A stretch of DNA of 64,000 nt, taken from positions 3,162,001 through 3,226,000 of the forward strand of contig OZ247498.1 of the NCBI GenBank assembly GCA_965233675.1, given 5' to 3'. This document shows positions 34,691 through 43,390 of this stretch, piece by piece (position 1 is the first letter of the stretch; the number at the start of each line of letters is the position of its first letter). The translations under genes and the position numbers were made by a program. Under the pieces are notes generated by a model. The model made no database searches. It saw only the letters and a list, made by a program, of their open reading frames with translations, and was not told the origin of the DNA. The DNA is from SZUA-309 sp965233675. GTDB lineage: Bacteria; Pseudomonadota; Gammaproteobacteria; Pseudomonadales; Azotimanducaceae.

Positions 34691-35194
34691 ATGGAGATTC
34701 CAAAGCACGACACACCCACCCCCCGGGTGATCGAACTGGGTTACGGCGGCGAGGTGGACACCCTCGCTGTCCGGGAGTGCATGGACTTGCTTCGGGTCGC
34801 GAAGAAGTGCCTGTCCCGATTTTATCTTCTCTTCGCGGAGCACGGCATATCACCTGGAAAGTACTCGGTGCTCATGGAACTGCTCGCCATCGACGCCGGC
34901 CAGACACTGCAGCCCTCGGAGATCGCAACGAGAGTCGGTGTCAGCCGACCGACGATCACCGGACTGATCGATGGTCTGGTCCGGCAGAACCTGGTGGTGC
35001 GACAGCCCTGCGAAACCGACCGGCGAAAAATCACGGTAATGCTCAGCCCTGAGGGCCGGGCGTTCATGAAGGCGATCCTGCCCGATCAGTTCGCCGCCAT
35101 GGCCAGTTTGATCACCCACCTCGACGGCGGAGATCGAAGCGCATTGAAACGCTCGCTACATCAACTGGAGGAGAATCTGGATGCACATCGATAG
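34691..35194 (+). CDS. MarR-family regulator
   Basis: A 167-residue MarR regulator. The winged helix has PSEIATRVGVSRPTITGLIDGLVRQNLVVRQPCETDRRKITVMLSPEG. ATG at 34691. It overlaps the next membrane-protein gene by 14 bases, so it probably controls that gene and itself. Confidence 0.92.
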   Translation: MEIPKHDTPTPRVIELGYGGEVDTLAVRECMDLLRVAKKCLSRFYLLFAEHGISPGKYSVLMELLAIDAGQTLQPSEIATRVGVSRPTITGLIDGLVRQNLVVRQPCETDRRKITVMLSPEGRAFMKAILPDQFAAMASLITHLDGGDRSALKRSLHQLEENLDAHR

Positions 35195-35858
35195 GAAGAA
35201 CACCCTCCTGTTTGCTTTCGCGGCACTGGCGTTTCTGTATGCCGTGCTCGGCAACTACGTCGCCCTCCCGGGTTATCTCAATTTCCTGGAGCGCGGTGGC
35301 ACATCGGCTGCCGGCAGCAGTTTCGACTGGGCGGTGATGTTCGGTGCCATCAGAACCATTGCCTGGATGCTCGCATTCAACCTGGGGGCAATCTGCCTGT
35401 ATTTCGCAGTGCTGCGCACAAAAAGCCCGGACCACATCAGACAGGGTGCCGCCATCGCCTGCGTGTGGATGATTTTCTGGAGCCTGCCCGAGCTTCCCCG
35501 TCCTACGGCACCCTTCTTCCTCCTGTTCGGGAGTGCGATTCTGCTGTTGATACTCACGGGCAGCTATCTGGCCACTGGCGCTCCGGCGACCGGCGCTGAT
35601 TCCGGAAACAACCCCGGGACCCGGCGCAGGTTTTATCTGGCGACTTCCGGGTTGTTCTTCGCCATGGCTACCTGGGATGTCTGTGGACTCGGCAGCACCG
35701 GCCGCATCCTGCATCCTGACCAGGTCGTGTTGCCGCGCAGCCAGCTACTGCTTCAGACACAGGTGATCAAGCTCATGCTGGCGCTGTGCTTTGCGTGGTT
35801 GTTCGGCGTGTTGAGTCTGCTTGGAGACAAACGTGCCGGGAATCGGCCCGCGTCATAA
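35181..35858 (+). CDS. multi-helix membrane protein
   Basis: A 225-residue inner-membrane protein with about six hydrophobic segments (near 8-30, 45-72, 92-108, 110-130, 150-165, 190-210). A loop GSTGRILHPDQVVL is polar. No family recognised. Its gene overlaps the MarR gene by 14 bases, so it is probably the regulator's target, perhaps a membrane stress or transport function. Confidence 0.75.
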   Translation: MHIDRKNTLLFAFAALAFLYAVLGNYVALPGYLNFLERGGTSAAGSSFDWAVMFGAIRTIAWMLAFNLGAICLYFAVLRTKSPDHIRQGAAIACVWMIFWSLPELPRPTAPFFLLFGSAILLLILTGSYLATGAPATGADSGNNPGTRRRFYLATSGLFFAMATWDVCGLGSTGRILHPDQVVLPRSQLLLQTQVIKLMLALCFAWLFGVLSLLGDKRAGNRPAS

Positions 35859-35942
35859 GAACGGACAAATTAGCAGACTGTTCATCGAACGCAAGTCGCG
35901 TAACCTCGCCGGCTTCGAAACAACCGAAAGCGGAGCGCGCCA

Positions 35943-36452
35943 ATGTCGACCATCCACCTCATCGAGGGTCCGGTAGGCGCCGGCAAGTCCACCACCGCCG
36001 CTCGCCTGTCTCGCGAACTCAACCTCGGCTGGCTCGATCTCGATGAGTGGATGGTCACCCTGTTCAGTCCGGATCGGCCGGAAGACGGGTTCATGCAGTG
36101 GTATTCGGACAGGAAGGCGCGCTGCCTGGAGCAGATCTGGAAGGTCGCCGAACGTCTCCTGACTGTCTCCGATGGCGTGATCCTGGAGTTGGGTCTGGTG
36201 CAGCGCGCGGATCGAGCCGCGTTCTATCAGCGGATCGACGAGTGCGGTCACGAACTGATCGTTCACCTCCTGGACGTCCCGGAAGAGACGCGTCGGGCCC
36301 GGGTACGGCAACGCAATCAGAACCGGGAGGGGACTTTCAAGATGGAAGTCACTGATGAGATTTTCGAACTCGCCAACGCTGCCTGGCAGCCACCGGACAC
36401 CGTGGAAGTCGAGCGCGTGGATATCCGCACCATTGTTCAGTCCAGCCGGTAG
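35943..36452 (+). CDS. P-loop kinase-like ATPase
   Basis: A 169-residue P-loop protein of the small kinase type. Walker A GPVGAGKST, then WLDLDEW and a lid-like RRARVRQRNQNREG. Relatives include zeta-toxin-like, shikimate or gluconate kinase-like proteins; substrate not readable. Convergent with and overlapping the amidohydrolase gene by 16 bases. Confidence 0.85.
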   Translation: MSTIHLIEGPVGAGKSTTAARLSRELNLGWLDLDEWMVTLFSPDRPEDGFMQWYSDRKARCLEQIWKVAERLLTVSDGVILELGLVQRADRAAFYQRIDECGHELIVHLLDVPEETRRARVRQRNQNREGTFKMEVTDEIFELANAAWQPPDTVEVERVDIRTIVQSSR

Positions 36453-37573
36453 ATCCGCTTCACGTTACCACCCAGCACCTTCTCCCGGGCAGAGACCGGG
36501 AGTTGCTCCGCATAGCGGGTCAGATCGTCCACCCAGGTGTGCGGATGGTCCGGATGCGGATAGTCGGAGGCCCACATGAAGCAGTCTTCGCCGACGTGGG
36601 AGATGATATGGGGAGCCGCCGTCTCATCCGGATCGCCGGAGATGAAACACTGCCGGCGGAAAATCTCCGTGGCACCCGGCCGCTTGATGTTCAACGACGC
36701 GCTGTAGGCATCGAGCCGGTCGAGCAACGCGCCGATCCAGCCGGAGCCCGCTTCGAGCACACCGAGCCGCAGATCCGGGAAGCGCTCCAGGGTACCCAGA
36801 GAGAAAAATGAGATCAGCGCCTGCTGCACAATGGAGCGCAGCCAGATGGCCTCGCCCCAGGCGCGGCCTTCCCTGGGCCAGTCGAAGATGCCATCGGCCG
36901 CGGCGTGTGGCGTGAAGGTCGGATGGATGGCAAATGGCACATCCAGTTCAACACACTTGGCAAAGAGCGAATCGTGCAGGTCCGAGCCGTGGATCACCCG
37001 ATTGTGATTGAAGGGATTCACCCAGGCACCCCTGCAGCCATCCTTCACCGCCCGTTCCAGTTCGGCAACCGAGCCCGCCACATCCAGCAGGGTGAGCTGT
37101 GCAATCGGAACGAGCTTACCGCCACTCGACCGGCAGAAATCGGCTATCCACCGGTTGTAGGCACGACAATAGGCCAATGACAGTTCGGGATCGGTGAGCT
37201 CCACCTCCCAGAGCAGACCGATGGTCGGATAGAGCACGCAGTACTCCAGATTCTCCTGCGCCATCAGCGCCAGCCGTTCCTCCGGATCGCAGGAACCGAA
37301 CGGCATGTTGTCCGAGTAGCGGCGATCCGGGCGCGGCCGCATGTCGGCTTCGCCCATGGCCCCGAGCAGCCCGAGCGAACCTTTGCGCGAGCGCTTCGAG
37401 GGTGTCTGATCGATTTCCAGATACTCGAAACCGTCGTCGTCGACCTGAATCCGCAGGGCCCGGGGCTGGTACTTCTTCTCCAGATAGGTTTCCCAGAGAT
37501 CCGCCGGCTCCAGAATATGTCCATCTGCATCGACGGTGCCGTCGTATGGAAACCGCTTGATTTCGTATGCCAT
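36437..37573 (-). CDS. amidohydrolase, ACMSD/TIM-barrel type
   Basis: A 378-residue amidohydrolase_2 family protein. The metal-binding motif is DADGH near residue 16, with FAIHPT and WASDYPHPDHPHTW further on. Members decarboxylate or hydrolyse aromatic ring-cleavage products. It is the last gene of the TetR-headed operon, 29 bases after the deacylase-type gene. Confidence 0.88.
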   Translation of the reverse strand: MAYEIKRFPYDGTVDADGHILEPADLWETYLEKKYQPRALRIQVDDDGFEYLEIDQTPSKRSRKGSLGLLGAMGEADMRPRPDRRYSDNMPFGSCDPEERLALMAQENLEYCVLYPTIGLLWEVELTDPELSLAYCRAYNRWIADFCRSSGGKLVPIAQLTLLDVAGSVAELERAVKDGCRGAWVNPFNHNRVIHGSDLHDSLFAKCVELDVPFAIHPTFTPHAAADGIFDWPREGRAWGEAIWLRSIVQQALISFFSLGTLERFPDLRLGVLEAGSGWIGALLDRLDAYSASLNIKRPGATEIFRRQCFISGDPDETAAPHIISHVGEDCFMWASDYPHPDHPHTWVDDLTRYAEQLPVSAREKVLGGNVKRIYRLD

Positions 37574-37602
37574 GCCGCGCTCCTCCCCTGAAGCTCAAGC
37601 TC

Positions 37603-39294
37603 TTAACGATTAACGATCGCACCGGTACGGGCGCCGGGGAGTATCTGCCCCTCCTGCACCTGACGGTATCCATCTTCCGCCCGCCAGGCAATCTGACCAC
37701 CGACGATGACCGTATCGACACCAATGGAATCGCGCACGTAACGGCTGCCATCCCCCGGAACGTCCTGCACGTAGTACTCGGCACCCCGGCCGATGGTATC
37801 CGGATCGAAGATCGTCACGTCCGCCACGTAGCCGGGCTGCAACTGGCCGCGCTCCGGGAGGCCCCAGATGCTGGCGGTATCCGCTGTGATTTTCTTCACC
37901 GCCGCTTCGAGACCGAGTGCATCCAACTCACGAACGAAGTGACTGAACAGGTAGCCCGTGTCTCCGTAGGTGGAAAAAGACAGGATGTGCGCACCACCGT
38001 CGCTGGCACCGATGTGTACGCGCGGATGCCCCAGCAGTGCACTGACCCGTTCGTCGTCATTGTGTCCCATGTCCGCGGCCAGGAAGTGCGCATCCAGGTC
38101 TTCTTCCAGCGACAGATCGATCATGGCTTGCACCGGCGTGGTCTGCCGGAGTTCGGCAATTTCGGCCAGGGTTTTTCCGACCAGAGACTGATTGGCGTCG
38201 CTTGCCACCTGCCGCAGGATCAGGCGCGGCCAGAGCGCATCAAGTGCCGCTGCTTCGGCGACCAGTGCTTTCCTCCGCTCCGGGTCGCTGAACGCCGCCA
38301 CAATTTCCTCGTGGCTGCCGAAGCGCATGATGCCGTACCAGGTCGGGAAGCGGATGAACAGCAGACTCGGCACCGCAAAGCTGAAGCTGATGTCTATGGG
38401 CCGGGTCTGCACCTGGGGCCAGACCCGGGCTCCTCGACGGAACTGTTCATCGACCCGGGCCATGACCCGTTCCACCGCATCCACGTTGTCGCCGTTGACG
38501 AACAACGGCGAGAAGGTTGTCGGGATGCCATGTTTCAAGGAGAGCGCCGCCAGTTGATCGATCCGGGCGATGGTCAGATCCGCATCGTAAAACTCCGGCA
38601 CGATCTGGAGCACCCGGCCATACTCGGATAGCGTTTCGGCCAGTGCGTCGAGCTCACGGGTATCGGCGTAGCGACTCGGCACCGGCTGCAGCGTTTCGTC
38701 CATATCCACAAAGCTGGTGGACAGCCCGACCGCTCCCGCGTCGAGGCACTGCTTCAGCAGCGCCTGCATCTCCCCGATCTCTGCCTCCGTGGCAGTGCGC
38801 TCCATCGAAGCGTCCCGCATCACCCAGAGTCGGAGCAGACTGTGCCCGACAAGCGGCGCCACGTTGATCGCCAGGCCCTGACCGATCCGCTCCAGGTACT
38901 CTTCGAACGATTCCCAGTTCCACTCCACGCCCTCTTCGAAGGCCTTGTACGGCATCTCCTCGATCTGATTGAACATCCCAACCAGTTTCATCCGGTGTTC
39001 GGCTTTCAGTGGCGCCAGTGACAGGGAGCAGTTGCCCGGCACGATGGTGGTGACGCCGTGCTCAAGCGCAGGCTTGGCAAAACCGTCCCAGAGGAGCTGC
39101 GCATCGAAATGGGTGTGCGGATCGATGAATCCCGGCGCGACCACCTTGCCAGCCGCATCGATGGTCTCATGAGCCTCCGCATCGATCCTGCCGATTCTCG
39201 ACACCCGGCCACCCTGGATCGCGAGATCAGCACTGAAGGCCGGCAGGCCGGAACCATCCGCAATGCGGCCGTTTCTGATTATCAGGTCGTACAT
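37603..39294 (-). CDS. N-acyl-D-amino acid deacylase-like amidohydrolase
   Basis: A 563-residue amidohydrolase_3 protein. Metal ligands HTH in PGFIDPHTHFDAQLLWD; a second cluster includes SDGGAHILSF. The N-terminus MYDLIIRNGRIADGSG is typical of cytoplasmic dihydroorotase-like or D-aminoacylase-type enzymes. ATG 39294 has an AGGAGAG site upstream; the frame extends to 39363. Substrate not shown. Fourth gene in the TetR operon. Confidence 0.88.
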   Translation of the reverse strand: MYDLIIRNGRIADGSGLPAFSADLAIQGGRVSRIGRIDAEAHETIDAAGKVVAPGFIDPHTHFDAQLLWDGFAKPALEHGVTTIVPGNCSLSLAPLKAEHRMKLVGMFNQIEEMPYKAFEEGVEWNWESFEEYLERIGQGLAINVAPLVGHSLLRLWVMRDASMERTATEAEIGEMQALLKQCLDAGAVGLSTSFVDMDETLQPVPSRYADTRELDALAETLSEYGRVLQIVPEFYDADLTIARIDQLAALSLKHGIPTTFSPLFVNGDNVDAVERVMARVDEQFRRGARVWPQVQTRPIDISFSFAVPSLLFIRFPTWYGIMRFGSHEEIVAAFSDPERRKALVAEAAALDALWPRLILRQVASDANQSLVGKTLAEIAELRQTTPVQAMIDLSLEEDLDAHFLAADMGHNDDERVSALLGHPRVHIGASDGGAHILSFSTYGDTGYLFSHFVRELDALGLEAAVKKITADTASIWGLPERGQLQPGYVADVTIFDPDTIGRGAEYYVQDVPGDGSRYVRDSIGVDTVIVGGQIAWRAEDGYRQVQEGQILPGARTGAIVNR

Positions 39295-39326
39295 GTGTTT
39301 CTCTCCTAAGAATTTCCATCCGCCGC

Positions 39327-39578
39327 TCAGGGTGCCCGAGCCGCGGGATTGAATCTGTTCCACGAAACGCCCAGTGCGTCCCGGACTTTCTGCCAGGGCG
39401 CCCCGATCAGCGCCTCAGGGTGTTCGGCGTTGCAGGCAGCCAGCAAGGCATTTGCCGCCAGCTCGTCCAGCGCAACTTCCGATCTGCCACCATTCTCGTG
39501 CGTCAGGGTCACTACCAGTTCCGCGACGCCTTCGTGCGCCGCCGCGACCCGTGCCTCGCTGATGACCGTTTCAGTCAC
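39327..39578 (-). CDS. small hypothetical protein
   Basis: An 83-residue acidic soluble protein (MTETVISEARVAAAHEG start). ELAANALLAACNAEHPEALIGAPW is helical. No family recognised. It lies between the LysM-like gene and the amidohydrolase gene, 32 bases before the amidohydrolase start, so it belongs to the operon. Confidence 0.65.
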   Translation of the reverse strand: MTETVISEARVAAAHEGVAELVVTLTHENGGRSEVALDELAANALLAACNAEHPEALIGAPWQKVRDALGVSWNRFNPAARAP

Positions 39579-39580
39579 GC

Positions 39581-39814
39581 TCAGCCCGCCTGAGGCGGCT
39601 CCAGAAAAATCACGTCGCTCGGCAGGATCGGGTTGCCCGCTCGGCTGGACCCCTCGGGTGCCGCCGGTCGCATGAAGACGTGGAGGTTCCAGCTCTGCAG
39701 CTGGCTCGTGGACTCCTCGCCCGTGCTGCCCAGCTCACGTTCGGCAATCGTCTCCCAGGTGTCGCCCTCCTGTGGGAATACTGATCGGCGAACGGTGTTC
39801 AGTTCTGCGGTCAT
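39581..39814 (-). CDS. small LysM-like protein
   Basis: A 77-residue protein whose GDTWETIAERELGS and ILPSDVIFLEPP resemble a LysM or phage tail-X motif (a beta-alpha-alpha-beta fold). No signal peptide. It starts four bases inside the TetR stop (ATGA overlap). Confidence 0.6.
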   Translation of the reverse strand: MTAELNTVRRSVFPQEGDTWETIAERELGSTGEESTSQLQSWNLHVFMRPAAPEGSSRAGNPILPSDVIFLEPPQAG

Positions 39815-40656
39815 GTCGTTGTCTCCTCCTCGGGTTGTTCCAGAATAGGGGTGCCGATGTGCTTCAACTGATCAGCCAGCACCATCTGGCTGGTTTCGCT
39901 CAACTTGCCTTCGCGCAGGTGCTCTCTGATCGTTTTGCGCCAGAGCGTCTGCAGATCACGCTCGGCTTTCTTCATTCTCGTTTTCAGCGGTGCCTGACCG
40001 GCAGGTGTGGCAATGGCGGAAAGTGCGAGTGCCGCGCCGTAGCGGATCCGCGCATCCATCTCTTCGAGTTCCAGGAAGCCTGTCGCCCACTCCCGGATGT
40101 TCGAGAGCATGATCTGATTCAGGGTGACGGCGAAGGCATCCGGATCCACATCCGCTTCCAGCAGACCGGCCTCAGTGGCCTCCCTCAGGAGCCGTTTCAG
40201 GAAGGCATAGCGGGGACCACTCAGAATCACGCGCAGTTCAGAACCGGCTTCGGTGCTGATGGCAGCGACAACATTCCGATAGAAATCCGGGTCGCCGGAA
40301 AACTGTCTGTGCATCAGCGCCAGGGCGTCGAACACAGCCTCCAGCCCGCTACTTTCTATCAGAGCGAGACCCTGCTGAAACTCGGCAAAGTCATCGTCCA
40401 GCAGCGACACCAGAATGGCCTGTTTGGAACCAAACAGATTGTAGGGTGTGGCGATGCTGACCCCGGCCTGCTCAGCAAGCGAACGCATGCTGAACGCCTG
40501 GCCACCCGCTTCCCCCATGAGACGACGGGCAGCCTGAACGATGTCGCGCCTGCGCTGAGACTTTTTCTGTTCCCGGCTCCCCACCCGGCTTTCCGCCTGG
40601 TTTCCCACCCGGTCTTCCACCCGGTCTTCCACCCGGTCTTCCACGACAGCGACCAT
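39811..40656 (-). CDS. TetR-family regulator with N-terminal repeat
   Basis: A 281-residue TetR regulator. The helix-turn-helix is FSMRSLAEQAGVSIATPYNLFGSKQAILVSLL, after an N-terminal extension of tetrapeptides (VEDR three times, VGNQ, AESR, VGSR) encoded by six 12-bp units. It heads a minus-strand operon (LysM-like, small protein, two amidohydrolases) and has a 16-bp perfect palindrome just upstream, probably its operator. Confidence 0.88.
   Translation of the reverse strand: MVAVVEDRVEDRVEDRVGNQAESRVGSREQKKSQRRRDIVQAARRLMGEAGGQAFSMRSLAEQAGVSIATPYNLFGSKQAILVSLLDDDFAEFQQGLALIESSGLEAVFDALALMHRQFSGDPDFYRNVVAAISTEAGSELRVILSGPRYAFLKRLLREATEAGLLEADVDPDAFAVTLNQIMLSNIREWATGFLELEEMDARIRYGAALALSAIATPAGQAPLKTRMKKAERDLQTLWRKTIREHLREGKLSETSQMVLADQLKHIGTPILEQPEEETTT
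40573..40644 (-). repeat. six tandem 12-bp coding repeats in the TetR gene
   Basis: Three perfect CCGGTCTTCCAC units (40609-40644) and three drifted ones (40573-40608) read as VEDR-type tetrapeptides on the minus strand. Confidence 0.85.
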
Positions 40657-40672
40657 CCCCCCGAACGCAAAC

Positions 40673-40688
40673 TTATAACGCGTTATAA
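40673..40688. promoter_or_regulatory. 16-bp perfect palindrome TTATAACGCGTTATAA
   Basis: Centred between the TetR gene (start 40656) and the cytochrome gene; TATAAT-like hexamers occur on both strands inside it, so binding would block a promoter. A likely TetR operator. Confidence 0.65.
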
Positions 40689-40763
40689 TTACAGCATGGA
40701 AGGTGGGTGTCCAGCGTTCAGTCGCCCCTGGTCGGGATGAACCCAGGGGGCCGGATATCGGCG

Positions 40764-41078
40764 CTACCGGGCGAGCATGTAGTCCACCGCGTTGGCAATG
40801 TCTTCGTCCGTGCAGCTCATGCAGAGGCCCATGGGCGGCATGCCGGGGGGCATGCCCTCCTTCACCGACTGAATCAGAGCATCCCGCCCTTTCGCGATAC
40901 GTGGCGCCCAGGCCTGTTCATCGCCGGGGATGGGTGCACCTGCAACCCCGCCGGCATGACAGGAAAAACAGGACCGGTTGTATGTGGCTTCACCCGGGTG
41001 GGCATCCGCCACGTCTCCACCCTCGCCGCAACCCCCCAGGGCGGCGGCGGTCAGGGTCAGAAACAGAAACTTTTTCAC
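40764..41078 (-). CDS. cytochrome c5-type lipoprotein
   Basis: A 104-residue exported mono-heme cytochrome. Lipobox GGC near residue 17 after a hydrophobic signal, heme motif CFSCH, and the methionine ligand in MPPMGLCMSC; the paired Cys there is typical of cytochrome c5. It carries electrons in the periplasm. A single gene, 29 bases from the aminotransferase stop. Confidence 0.9.
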   Translation of the reverse strand: MKKFLFLTLTAAALGGCGEGGDVADAHPGEATYNRSCFSCHAGGVAGAPIPGDEQAWAPRIAKGRDALIQSVKEGMPPGMPPMGLCMSCTDEDIANAVDYMLAR

Positions 41079-41107
41079 CGTAATCTCCTCATCAGATCAG
41101 TTCCACG

Positions 41108-42262
41108 CTAGAGGCTGCAGAGAATGCCCGCCGCCTGCGCCAGGGTTTCATCATCCTTCGCAAAACAGAATCTGAGCACCTTGTGACCCGGATCCTGCTG
41201 GTAGAACGGCGAGGTGGGGATCGACGCGATCTTAGCCTCACGGGTGAGCCGGACGGCGAGCGCCGCATCCTCCTCATCGCTCCAGTTGCTGTAGTCCAGC
41301 AGCTGAAAGTAAGTGCCGGCGGACGGCACCACGTCGAAGGGCGAATCGGCAACCAGAGCACAGAACAGATCCCGCTTGGCCTGATAAAAAGCGCCCAGTT
41401 CCAGGTGGTGCTCCGGATGTTCGGAGAGAAAGTCCGCCAGGCCGAGTTGCACGGGCGTGATGCTGGTGAACGTGACGTACTGATGGATACGGCGGAATTC
41501 TTCCGTCAGCGCAGCCGGCGCCGTGCAGTAGCCGATTTTCCAGCCGGTGGTGTGATAGGTCTTGCCGAACGAACTGACCACAAAGCTCCGTTCGAAAAGA
41601 TCGGGATAACGGGCCAGACTCTCGTGCTGGCGGTCGTCGAAGATGATGTGCTCGTAGACCTCATCTGCCAGCAGGTAAATGTTCCGGTTGGCGATGATCG
41701 AACGCAGCGCTTCGATGTCTGCCGGAGTCCAGACGGTGCCGGTCGGGTTGTGGGGTGTATTGGTGATGATCAACCGGGTCCGCTCGTTGATCAGGTCCGC
41801 CACCTGGTCCCAGTCGATCCGGTATCCGGGCGGATGCATGGGCACGTGGTGGGTGCGCGCCCCCTGCAAACGCACCACCGGCTCATAGCTGTCGTAGGCC
41901 GGATCGAAGACGATGACCTCATCGCCCGGATTCACCACGGCGGCAATCGCGCAGAAGAGTGCCTCGGTTGCGCCGGACGTGACGGTGATCTCCGCATCCG
42001 GGTCCAGTCCGGCACCGTAGAGATCGGCCACCTTCCTGGCGATGGCCTGCCGCAGCGCGGGAACGCCCATCATCGGTGCGTACTGATTGTGACCATGGCG
42101 CAGATAGTGCTCTACCCGCTCCAGCAGGGGCGTCGGCCCATCGAAATCGGGGAAACCCTGGGACAGGTTCAAGGCGCCCTCTTTCCGGGCAAGTTCCGAC
42201 ATCACCGTGAAGATGGTGGTACCGATGTCCGGCAGCTTGCTGGTCAGCTTTGGTGTGCTCAT
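41108..42262 (-). CDS. PLP-dependent aminotransferase, methionine aminotransferase-like
   Basis: A 384-residue class I/II aminotransferase. The PLP lysine lies in SSFGKTYHTTGWKIGY; NTPHNPTGTVWT and FVTFTSITPVQLGLA are family features. It resembles the YbdL/methionine aminotransferase group, which transaminates KMTB/methionine. The gene is divergent from an ArsR-methyltransferase gene next to ahcY, with a palindrome in the gap, so a methionine-cycle role is likely. Confidence 0.85.
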   Translation of the reverse strand: MSTPKLTSKLPDIGTTIFTVMSELARKEGALNLSQGFPDFDGPTPLLERVEHYLRHGHNQYAPMMGVPALRQAIARKVADLYGAGLDPDAEITVTSGATEALFCAIAAVVNPGDEVIVFDPAYDSYEPVVRLQGARTHHVPMHPPGYRIDWDQVADLINERTRLIITNTPHNPTGTVWTPADIEALRSIIANRNIYLLADEVYEHIIFDDRQHESLARYPDLFERSFVVSSFGKTYHTTGWKIGYCTAPAALTEEFRRIHQYVTFTSITPVQLGLADFLSEHPEHHLELGAFYQAKRDLFCALVADSPFDVVPSAGTYFQLLDYSNWSDEEDAALAVRLTREAKIASIPTSPFYQQDPGHKVLRFCFAKDDETLAQAAGILCSL

Positions 42263-42296
42263 GGGGGCCGCATTCTGACGACTCCCGGTTACATTT

Positions 42297-42322
42297 CCAA
42301 TATCAATATATTTTGATATTGG
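42297..42322. promoter_or_regulatory. palindrome CCAATATCAA-N6-TTGATATTGG
   Basis: Perfect 10-base arms in the 88-base gap between the divergent aminotransferase gene and the ArsR-methyltransferase gene. Likely operator of that ArsR protein, controlling both genes. Confidence 0.75.
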
Positions 42323-42350
42323 ATGTTCACGCTGCTAAAGTGCGCGCCCT

Positions 42351-43343
42351 ATGAGTAACGCCCCGTCCAGGATCAGCGCCCTCACCAGCGAGGTGGAACC
42401 GATCCACGAAGATTCCGTGGCATCACTGGTGACACTCGCCAAGGCACTGGGAGACAGACTCCGGACGGATATTCTGCGGGTGCTGCATCAGGACTCCTAT
42501 GCAGTCGGCGAACTCTGTGAAGTGTTCGACGTGCCGCAACCGGCCCTCAGCCATCATCTCAAGATTCTTCTCACCGCAGGTCTTGTGGCCCGGCGCCGGG
42601 AAGGCAACAGCCTCTTCTATCGCCGCGCCACGCCCTCTCCCGTGGCCACCGCGTTTTTCATCGAGCTGGATCGGGAACCACTCGAACCGGTGCTCGCCGA
42701 ACGGATCGGCCGCATCCATACGGAACGGAACGCACGTTCCGCCCGGTTCTTCGAGGAGAATGCAGAGCAGATCCGTGCCCACCAGGCCGGGATCTGCGAG
42801 CCGGACACATACCAGGATGTGATGCTCGAGCTCATCGACCGCACGATCGCCGCAGGATTGCGCACCGGTCATGTGCTGGAGGTCGGGCCAGGTGCCAACA
42901 CGCTGCTCGGCGCCCTCGGCGAGCGGTTTGAGAAGGCCAGCGGTGTCGACAACTCCCGGTCCATGCTGGCAACGGCCCGGGCAGCATTACCGGAAGGGTC
43001 CAACGCCGACCTCAGACATCAGGACTTCATGACCCTGGCACCCCGTCGCCGCTACGACGCACTGGTGGCCGCCATGGTCGTTCATCACCAGGCCTCTCCA
43101 GCCGCCTTTTTCAAACAGGCCGCCGCACTCCTGAAAGCGGGTGGCTGCCTGGTGGTCGCAGAACTCTGTCCGCACGATCAGGAGTGGGCCCAGAGCGCCT
43201 GCGGGGATCAGTGGCTCGGCTTCGAACCGGATCAATTGGCAAGCTGGGCAGAACAGGCCGGCCTCAGCCAGGCCGACGCTCTGTATCTGGCCCAGAAAAA
43301 CGGCTTTCGCGTGCAGGTGCATCGCTTTGTGATGCCCGGCTGA
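42351..43343 (+). CDS. ArsR-family regulator fused to a methyltransferase domain, SahR-like
   Basis: A 330-residue two-domain protein. The N-terminal ArsR winged helix has LGDRLRTDILRVLHQDSYAVGELCEVFDVPQPALSHHLKIL; the C-terminal half is a SAM-binding methyltransferase fold with VLEVGPGANTLLGAL and the VVHHQASPAAFFKQA stretch. In proteobacteria, SahR regulators of this layout bind S-adenosylhomocysteine and control ahcY and methionine genes. The gene precedes ahcY directly (47 bases). Assignment as SahR is by layout and context. Confidence 0.82.
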   Translation: MSNAPSRISALTSEVEPIHEDSVASLVTLAKALGDRLRTDILRVLHQDSYAVGELCEVFDVPQPALSHHLKILLTAGLVARRREGNSLFYRRATPSPVATAFFIELDREPLEPVLAERIGRIHTERNARSARFFEENAEQIRAHQAGICEPDTYQDVMLELIDRTIAAGLRTGHVLEVGPGANTLLGALGERFEKASGVDNSRSMLATARAALPEGSNADLRHQDFMTLAPRRRYDALVAAMVVHHQASPAAFFKQAAALLKAGGCLVVAELCPHDQEWAQSACGDQWLGFEPDQLASWAEQAGLSQADALYLAQKNGFRVQVHRFVMPG

Positions 43344-43390
43344 ATCAACCTTTAACCATAGAACTCACTGGGAACTCACTGGAAGACGAC

